Origin: JAMCXS01 sp964459065
GTDB taxonomy: Bacteria > Acidobacteriota > Terriglobia > UBA7540
Assembly (NCBI GenBank): GCA_964459065.1
Contig: CAYWMN010000011.1
Coordinates: 1-29,531, forward strand
Direction: 5' to 3'
Length of the DNA: 29,531 nucleotides
The translations under genes were made by a program, and so were the position numbers. Under the pieces are notes generated by a model. That model had not been told where the DNA came from. It searched no databases and was given only the letters and a program-made list of their open reading frames with translations. This document shows positions 24,061 to 29,531 of this stretch, one piece after another; within the stretch, counting starts at the first letter, position 1; each line of letters begins with the position of its first letter.

Positions 24061-25371
24061 CTAACTTCCCTTCCCGGCCTCGATAAAGCTCTCGGCTGCG
24101 GCGCGTGTCGCCTTCTCGATGTCTTCGTCGGAATGCGCCAGGGAGAGAAACGCCGTTTCAAATTGCGAGGGCGGGAAATAGACTCCCCGCTCAAGCATCG
24201 CCCTGAAGAAACGCCCAAACCGGGCCTTGTCGCACTTTTGAGCGGAAGAATAATCCGTAACCGGCTCCGGGGTAAAGAACGGTGTCAGCATGGAGCCCAC
24301 GCGGTTGATGGTCAGCGGAACGCTGGCGCACCGGGCCCCTTCCGCAAGGCCGGCAGCCAGATTCGCGGCCAGGGTTTCCAGGCGCTCATAGACGCCGGGG
24401 CGCCGGAGAAGTTCCAGCGTTTTCAGCCCGGCAGCCACCGCCAGGGGGTTGCCGGAAAGAGTTCCCGCCTGGTAAACGGGCCCGGCCGGCGCCACCTGGT
24501 CCATCAACGAGGCCTTACCTCCGTAAGCGCCCACCGGCAGTCCGCCGCCGATGACCTTGCCCAGCGTCGTAAGGTCCGGGCGAATTCCGTAGAGTTCCTG
24601 AGCGCCGCCATAAGCCACCCGGAAACCCGTCATGACCTCATCCAAAATCAACACGGTTCCCTGCTCCTGGGTCAGGGCGCGGAGCCGCTCCAGGAACCCG
24701 GGGTTCGGAGGAACCGTCCCCATATTGCCCGCCACGGGTTCAACCAGCGCCGCGGCCAGCTGATTCCGATGCGTCTCGAAAGCCTCTTCTAAAGCCTCGA
24801 CGTTATTGTACGGAACCGTGACGGTCAGTTCGGCAAGCGCTTTGGGAACGCCGGGGCTATCGGGCAAACCCAGCGTGGCCACGCCCGACCCCGCCTTCAC
24901 CAGAAGGCTATCGGCATGGCCGTGATAGCATCCCTCAAATTTCAGAATTTTGTCCCGCCCGGTCGCCGCCCTTGCCAGGCGCAGAGCGGAGAGAGTAGCC
25001 TCCGTTCCGGAGTTAACCAGGCGAACCCGCTCAATGGATGGAAACGCTTTGACGATCTCTTCCGCCAGTTCGATCTCCGCCTGGGTTGACGCGCCAAAGC
25101 TGGTTCCTGTCTCAAGCACCGAGGCAAGAGCCTTCATCACTTCCGGGTGGCAATGCCCTGCGATCAAAGGGCCCCAGGAGAGCATAAAATCCACGTAGTC
25201 TTTCCCATCAACGTCGGTCAAATAAGCGCCGCGGCCGCTGGCGACAAACACCGGCGAGCCTCCGACGGCGCGGAATGCGCGCACCGGCGAGTTGACCCCG
25301 CCGGGCATCAGCTCATTGGCTTTGCGAAAAAGTTCCTCGGATTTCTGGTGCACGGAAAATTCCCCAATCAT
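24061..25371 (-). CDS. hemL: Glutamate-1-semialdehyde 2,1-aminomutase
   Basis: This 436-residue PLP enzyme converts glutamate-1-semialdehyde to 5-aminolevulinate in the C5 route of tetrapyrrole synthesis. Family landmarks are intact: PGGVNSPVRAF near the N terminus, NSGTEATLSALRLAR (phosphate binding), GCYHGHADSLLVKAGSG, LDEVMTGFR with the PLP-ring Asp244, and the Schiff-base Lys272 in TTLGKVIGGGLPVGAYGG, followed by GTLSGNPLA. Length is normal. It is the only clear minus-strand gene, converging with the AAA+ ATPase gene at a six-base gap with no terminator hairpin in it. Upstream of its ATG I see no clear Shine-Dalgarno. It is a housekeeping gene unrelated to the pilus locus. Confidence 0.97.
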   Translation of the reverse strand: MIGEFSVHQKSEELFRKANELMPGGVNSPVRAFRAVGGSPVFVASGRGAYLTDVDGKDYVDFMLSWGPLIAGHCHPEVMKALASVLETGTSFGASTQAEIELAEEIVKAFPSIERVRLVNSGTEATLSALRLARAATGRDKILKFEGCYHGHADSLLVKAGSGVATLGLPDSPGVPKALAELTVTVPYNNVEALEEAFETHRNQLAAALVEPVAGNMGTVPPNPGFLERLRALTQEQGTVLILDEVMTGFRVAYGGAQELYGIRPDLTTLGKVIGGGLPVGAYGGKASLMDQVAPAGPVYQAGTLSGNPLAVAAGLKTLELLRRPGVYERLETLAANLAAGLAEGARCASVPLTINRVGSMLTPFFTPEPVTDYSSAQKCDKARFGRFFRAMLERGVYFPPSQFETAFLSLAHSDEDIEKATRAAAESFIEAGKGS

Positions 25372-25602
25372 GAGTTAAATAAATCTGTCATTGCAGCGAA
25401 TAATCGCGGATTAAGACTTGGCCGCCACCTTCGCAGGTCTTCCTCGATTGAACGTCAGGATAGCATGGCTCTTCGAGGAGTGTAACCTCTTCCGGTCGCT
25501 TAAAGGACCGGTCACAGGTCAAAAGAAGCCCCAAAGCGTGCCGCTTTGAGAAACTCCCGGACCGCCTATGGGCTCAGGCGGTCCCAATGTTAGAATAAGT
25601 GT
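25372..25602. promoter_or_regulatory. Divergent intergenic region between hemL and hldE2, with palindromes
   Basis: This 231-base divergent gap must hold the start signals of both genes. Three symmetric elements lie close together near hldE2: GACCGGTC (25505-25512), CAAAGCG with CGCTTTG around a three-base loop (25532-25548), and GGACCGCCT with AGGCGGTCC around an eight-base loop (25559-25584). TAGAAT at 25591-25596 is a candidate -10 element only six bases before the hldE2 GTG. The hemL side shows no clear promoter. Confidence 0.45.
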
Positions 25603-26112
25603 GTGAAGCCCATTGAAAGGAAAAAACGAGCCGCGGCGTCCAAGATTCTTCCCCTGGAACGCGCGTATGAATTAGTTGATAGCCTCAAACAGCAGGGCAA
25701 GTGCGTGGTTTTCACAAACGGATGCTTTGATCTTCTTCACCTGGGACACGCGCGCTATTTGGCTGCCGCAAAGCAGATGGGTGATGTGCTGATTGTGGCC
25801 GTCAACAGCGATCCCAGCGTCCGGGAATTGAAAGGGCCGGGCAGGCCCATCATTCCGCAGGACGAACGGGCTGAAACCCTTGCGGCGCTGGAAGCGGTTG
25901 ACTACGTGACGATCTTCGACAACCGGACGGTTCAGCCCGTGGTCGCCCGCATGCTGCCGGACGTGCTGGTCAAAGGCGCCGGCTGGGCGCCCAACCAGAT
26001 TGTCGGCCGCGAGGAAGTTGAAGCAGCAGGGGGCCGCGTAATTTCAGTAGGTACGGCCGCAGACATTTCAAGCACCAACATCATTCGTGCCGCGCTCGAG
26101 GTCCACGGCTGA
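25603..26112 (+). CDS. hldE2: D-glycero-beta-D-manno-heptose 1-phosphate adenylyltransferase
   Basis: This 169-residue cytidylyltransferase-like enzyme corresponds to the C-terminal (RfaE2) domain of E. coli HldE and makes ADP-heptose for the LPS inner core. The nucleotide-binding motif is visible in FTNGCFDLLHLGHARYL (HLGH at 47-50). VAVNSDPSVRELKGPGRP, RAETLAALEAVDYVTIF and DVLVKGAGW follow, with SSTNIIRA near the end. No kinase domain is fused, so the heptokinase must be encoded elsewhere. The start is a GTG without a Shine-Dalgarno, and a -10-like TAGAAT lies six bases upstream, so its mRNA may be leaderless. mfd follows after 15 bases. Confidence 0.95.
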   Translation: MKPIERKKRAAASKILPLERAYELVDSLKQQGKCVVFTNGCFDLLHLGHARYLAAAKQMGDVLIVAVNSDPSVRELKGPGRPIIPQDERAETLAALEAVDYVTIFDNRTVQPVVARMLPDVLVKGAGWAPNQIVGREEVEAAGGRVISVGTAADISSTNIIRAALEVHG

Positions 26113-26127
26113 GAATCTTCGGTTTTC

Positions 26128-29100
26128 ATGTCCTCCATTTATTCTTTGCTACAACCCATTATTGAGCACCCCGCCCTGAGGGCAGCGAGCGAGGCGTCCG
26201 GCGAAGGTTCCCGAAACCGGGTCTCCATCTCCGGCCTCACCCGCCCGGCCAAGGCGATTGTGTCTGCGGCTCTGGCGCGGCGCCTGGCGCGGCCGGTCAT
26301 CGTCTTGACGGGGGACAATGAGTCCGCAGAGCGGTTGTGCCTGACGGCCGCCACCGCGCTCGGCTGGCTGGATGCGGACGCCCGGGAAGCCGTATCGCTG
26401 GCTGGGTTCGATTGCTCGCCTTACGAAGCGCGATCTCCGCACTCGGCCATTCTGGAGCGGCGCGCCGTAAGTTTGTGGCAGATGGCCTGCGGCCAGGCAC
26501 GCCTGCTCTTTGTTCCTCTTGAAGCTGCGCTGATGCGTTACCGCGCGAGGCCCTTTTACCGCTCGCTGGCGCTGGAGATCAAAGTTGAGGACGACCTGGC
26601 GCTGGAAGATCTTGTCGAATTCCTCGGACAAGTCGGTTACGAACGAGAAGATCCCGTATCCGCAACCGGCCAGTTCTCCAACCGCGGCGGCATTGTGGAC
26701 ATCTTTCCGCCCGAAGCTCCCTGGCCGGTTCGCCTCGAATTCTTCGGAGATCACGTCGAATCGATGCGGGAGTTTGACCCTTCGACGCAACGCTCCAAGC
26801 AAAGCCGCTCGTCAGTTCTGGTCCTCCCTTTGTCTGAAACCGTAAGGTCGGCCGGCTTTTTTGACAAGCTTGTCGATGCTCTTGCCCAACGCGGCTCCAG
26901 CGAGGATTTCAACGCTGAGTGGGCATCCAATTTCCAGGCGCCGTTTCCCGGATGGGAGTTTTATCTTCCGCTCGCCGAACCTCATGCCAACACGCTCTTC
27001 TCCCTTGTGGACCGTCCGATGGTTGTTTGGGACGAAATATCTGAGCGCAGGAAGCAGCTGAAACAGATCCTGGAAGGGTTGCAGTCGGGCTTTGACGCCG
27101 TAAGCGATATGCGCCCGCAACCGCCCCGGCCCTGCGACATCTTCCTGACCGAAGAGGAATTCTGGAAATCGCTTGCAGGCCTTCCCGAGGTCTCGCTCAA
27201 CGAACTGGCTATCGAAACAGATCCGGACCAGCAGCCTGCGTCGGGGGAAACTTCGGGTGGACCCGATTATGAATTGAGCACGCAACCGGTGCCCAGGTTT
27301 CACGGCTCCATAAAAACGGTGGCGGAAAACCTTCAAACCCGGCTGGAGGGCGGCGAGAAAACGCTCTTGGTGATTCCCTCGGCGGGAAAAGCCGACCGGC
27401 TGCTGGAAATATTTTCCGATTACCACATTCCATTTCAGAACGCGGCGGCACCTCTGACCGACGATGAAAAGGGTGGCGAGCATGCGCCTACCCGCGGCCC
27501 CAGCGCAGCCGGTCCCAGGGCCGTTTGGGTGGCCAGCGGAGAAATTGAAGCGGGCGTTGTGTTTCCCGACCTTCATCTGCTGCTGCTTTCCGAACGGGAC
27601 ATTCTGGGAGACTTCGCCTGGGGCGGACAGCGGCGGCGGGAAGGTTCAGCAACAAGTTTCCTGTCTGACCTGAGCGACCTGAAAGTGGGCGATTGCGTTG
27701 TTCACGTGGACCACGGAGTGGGAGTTTACCAGGGATTAAAGCAGCTTGAAGTAGGGGGAACCGCCCGCGACTTTATGCTGCTGACTTATCAGGACGGAGC
27801 GCGTCTCTACGTCCCGCTGGAGCGCCTGGATTTGGTTGAGAAATACCGCTCCGGCAGCGAGGGCTCCAAACCCAGGGTCGATCGACTGGGCGGAACGACG
27901 TGGCAGCGGACCAAGAAGCGGGTGCAGCGGGCCCTGCGAGACATGGCGGAGGAACTTCTTCGTCTTTATGCTCAGCGCAAAATGCAGGGCGGCACAGCCT
28001 ACAGCGCCGACAACAACTGGCAAAAAGAGTTCGAAGACGCTTTCCCATTCCAGGAGACTCCCGACCAGCTCACCGCGATTGCCGACATCAAACGCGATCT
28101 GGAAAGCCCCGAGCCCATGGACCGCCTGCTCTGCGGCGACGTCGGATACGGCAAAACCGAACTGGCCATGCGCGCAGCTTTCAAAGTGGCCCAGGATGGC
28201 AAGCAGGTTGCCGTTCTGGCCCCGACAACGGTTCTGGCTTTTCAGCACTTCACCACGTTCCGCCGGCGCGTTGCGGCCTTCCCCATGCGGGTGGAAATGG
28301 CCAGCCGGTTTCGCTCGCCCGCAGAAGTCAAAAAGACGCTTGCGGACCTGGAAGCCGGCAAGGTTGACATTATTATCGGGACCCACCGGCTGCTTTCAAA
28401 AGACGTCAAGTTCCAGGATCTGGGCTTGCTGGTCGTCGACGAGGAGCAACGCTTTGGCGTGGCCGCCAAAGAACGGCTCAAAAAGCTCAGAGCCAGCGTG
28501 GACGTCCTGACGATGTCCGCCACGCCTATTCCGCGGACGCTCCATATGGCGCTGGGAGGGTTAAGGGATCTCTCCGTCATCGAAAGTCCCCCTCAGGGGC
28601 GTTTGGCAATTCAGACCACCGTGGCCGCTTTCCGCGACAGCCTGATCCAGTCCGCCATCCTGCACGAAATGGAGCGCGAGGGGCAAGCGTACTTTGTCCA
28701 TAACCGCGTGGAATCAATCTTCAGCATGGCGGCCCTCATCCAAAAGCTGGTCCCGACGGCCCGGTTGGGTGTGGCTCACGGACAGATGGGCGAGCGGGAA
28801 CTGGAACGCGTCATGCTGAAGTTTGTGGAAGGCCAATATGACGTGCTGGTTGCCACGGCGCTCATCGAAAACGGCCTGGATATTCCACGGGCCAACACCA
28901 TCATCGTCAACCATGCGGAGCGCTTCGGCCTTTCAGACCTCTACCAGCTTCGCGGCCGTGTGGGCCGCTCTGATCGCCGCGCCTACGCCTATTTTCTTGT
29001 GCCTGCAACGGACACCCTGACGCCCATTGCCAAGCGCCGCCTGGCGGCTCTTAAGGAATTCTCAGACCTCGGGGCGGGCTTTCGCCTGGCCGCCCTGGAC

Positions 29101-29531
29101 CTCGAATTGCGGGGCGCCGGCAACGTCCTTGGAGGCGAACAGCACGGGCACTTGAACGCCATCGGGGTCGATCTCTATTTGCGAATGCTCGATGAGGCCG
29201 TCCACGAGCTTAAAGGCGAACCCTCCAAGCCTGAAGTTCATACGACCCTCAACCTGGGCATCGATATCAAGATTCCAGAATCCTACATCTCCGATGAACG
29301 CCAACGGCTCCGAATGTACAAGCGAATTTCCACGCTCACTACCGCGCAGGAGCAGGACGACATGGAATCAGAGCTCATTGACCGCTACGGACCGCTTCCC
29401 GACTCCGTCAAACGGTTACTAAGCTATGCCACGGTAAAATCCAAAGCCGAGCAACTACTGGTACGGACCATCGACCGGAAAGGCGAAGAAATTCTGTTGC
29501 GCTTCCACGACGAGACACCCGTAAGCCCGGA
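26128..29531 (+). CDS. mfd: Transcription-repair coupling factor Mfd (3' end beyond window)
   Basis: This large protein displaces RNA polymerase stalled at DNA lesions and recruits UvrA. The 1134 visible residues cover most of the chain. The N-terminal UvrB-like module includes SNRGGIVDIFPPEAPWPVRLEFFGD. The CarD-like RNA polymerase-interaction domain begins near residue 519 (VGDCVVHVDHGVGVYQG, LYVPLERLDLVEKY). The helicase/translocase motor has motif I GDVGYGKTE (670-678), DEEQRFG (from 771), ATALIENGLDIPRANT and RGRVGRS (942-948), then the LRGAGNVLGGEQHG region. The regulatory C-terminal domain begins (ELIDRYGPLP), but the last part lies beyond the window. Start is an ATG without a visible ribosome binding site, 15 bases after hldE2, so the two are probably co-transcribed. 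Confidence 0.96.
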   Translation, partial: MSSIYSLLQPIIEHPALRAASEASGEGSRNRVSISGLTRPAKAIVSAALARRLARPVIVLTGDNESAERLCLTAATALGWLDADAREAVSLAGFDCSPYEARSPHSAILERRAVSLWQMACGQARLLFVPLEAALMRYRARPFYRSLALEIKVEDDLALEDLVEFLGQVGYEREDPVSATGQFSNRGGIVDIFPPEAPWPVRLEFFGDHVESMREFDPSTQRSKQSRSSVLVLPLSETVRSAGFFDKLVDALAQRGSSEDFNAEWASNFQAPFPGWEFYLPLAEPHANTLFSLVDRPMVVWDEISERRKQLKQILEGLQSGFDAVSDMRPQPPRPCDIFLTEEEFWKSLAGLPEVSLNELAIETDPDQQPASGETSGGPDYELSTQPVPRFHGSIKTVAENLQTRLEGGEKTLLVIPSAGKADRLLEIFSDYHIPFQNAAAPLTDDEKGGEHAPTRGPSAAGPRAVWVASGEIEAGVVFPDLHLLLLSERDILGDFAWGGQRRREGSATSFLSDLSDLKVGDCVVHVDHGVGVYQGLKQLEVGGTARDFMLLTYQDGARLYVPLERLDLVEKYRSGSEGSKPRVDRLGGTTWQRTKKRVQRALRDMAEELLRLYAQRKMQGGTAYSADNNWQKEFEDAFPFQETPDQLTAIADIKRDLESPEPMDRLLCGDVGYGKTELAMRAAFKVAQDGKQVAVLAPTTVLAFQHFTTFRRRVAAFPMRVEMASRFRSPAEVKKTLADLEAGKVDIIIGTHRLLSKDVKFQDLGLLVVDEEQRFGVAAKERLKKLRASVDVLTMSATPIPRTLHMALGGLRDLSVIESPPQGRLAIQTTVAAFRDSLIQSAILHEMEREGQAYFVHNRVESIFSMAALIQKLVPTARLGVAHGQMGERELERVMLKFVEGQYDVLVATALIENGLDIPRANTIIVNHAERFGLSDLYQLRGRVGRSDRRAYAYFLVPATDTLTPIAKRRLAALKEFSDLGAGFRLAALDLELRGAGNVLGGEQHGHLNAIGVDLYLRMLDEAVHELKGEPSKPEVHTTLNLGIDIKIPESYISDERQRLRMYKRISTLTTAQEQDDMESELIDRYGPLPDSVKRLLSYATVKSKAEQLLVRTIDRKGEEILLRFHDETPVSP

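Noticed and set aside
26128..29531. Frameshifted or broken mfd, because many short frames overlap it
   Set aside because: A single uninterrupted frame runs from 26128 to the window end with all Mfd motifs in order; the short frames are shadows.

Overview
The window looks like chromosomal DNA from a Gram-negative soil or sediment bacterium, most likely an Acidobacteriota member. This is an inference from gene content and order, with no 16S or other marker to confirm it. Gram-negative character is supported by a secretin (outer-membrane channel) and by a stand-alone heptose-1-phosphate adenylyltransferase (LPS heptose pathway). GC content is moderately high. Almost everything is on the + strand; the one clear minus-strand gene is hemL.

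Layout. (1) 1-2033: the tail of an unidentified gene, a prenyltransferase/squalene-cyclase-repeat protein, and a DUF362 protein joined to it by an ATGA overlap. (2) 2155-4764: two TadE-like pseudopilins and a TadG-like protein with a Cys-rich body and poly-Gly tail. (3) 4768-13183: four tandem paralogous polytopic membrane proteins at about 1.7 kb spacing, then a fifth polytopic protein of a different but GT-C-like family. (4) 13184-14170: a promoter-bearing, hairpin-rich intergenic region, a 57-aa Flp pilin gene, and a second hairpin-rich gap. (5) 14171-21594: a Tad (Flp) pilus assembly operon in the order prepilin peptidase, CpaB/RcpC, secretin, TadZ/CpaE, TadA/CpaF ATPase, TadB, TadC. (6) 21673-24054: an accessory module with a 32-aa single-helix microprotein, a DUF192 protein, a membrane-anchored two-Cys small protein, and a wHTH-AAA+ ATPase. 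(7) 24061-end: housekeeping genes hemL (minus), hldE2/rfaE2, and mfd running off the window.

Working model. Flp pilin and pseudopilins are matured by the TadV-type peptidase, polymerised by TadA with TadB/TadC, positioned by TadZ, and exported through the RcpA secretin with RcpC. The five GT-C-like membrane proteins between tadE/G and flp are the most unusual part. They could glycosylate pilus or pseudopilin subunits, or make a surface glycan linked to the pilus; this is inference. The downstream accessory module may serve pilus assembly or regulation, which is also inference from position.
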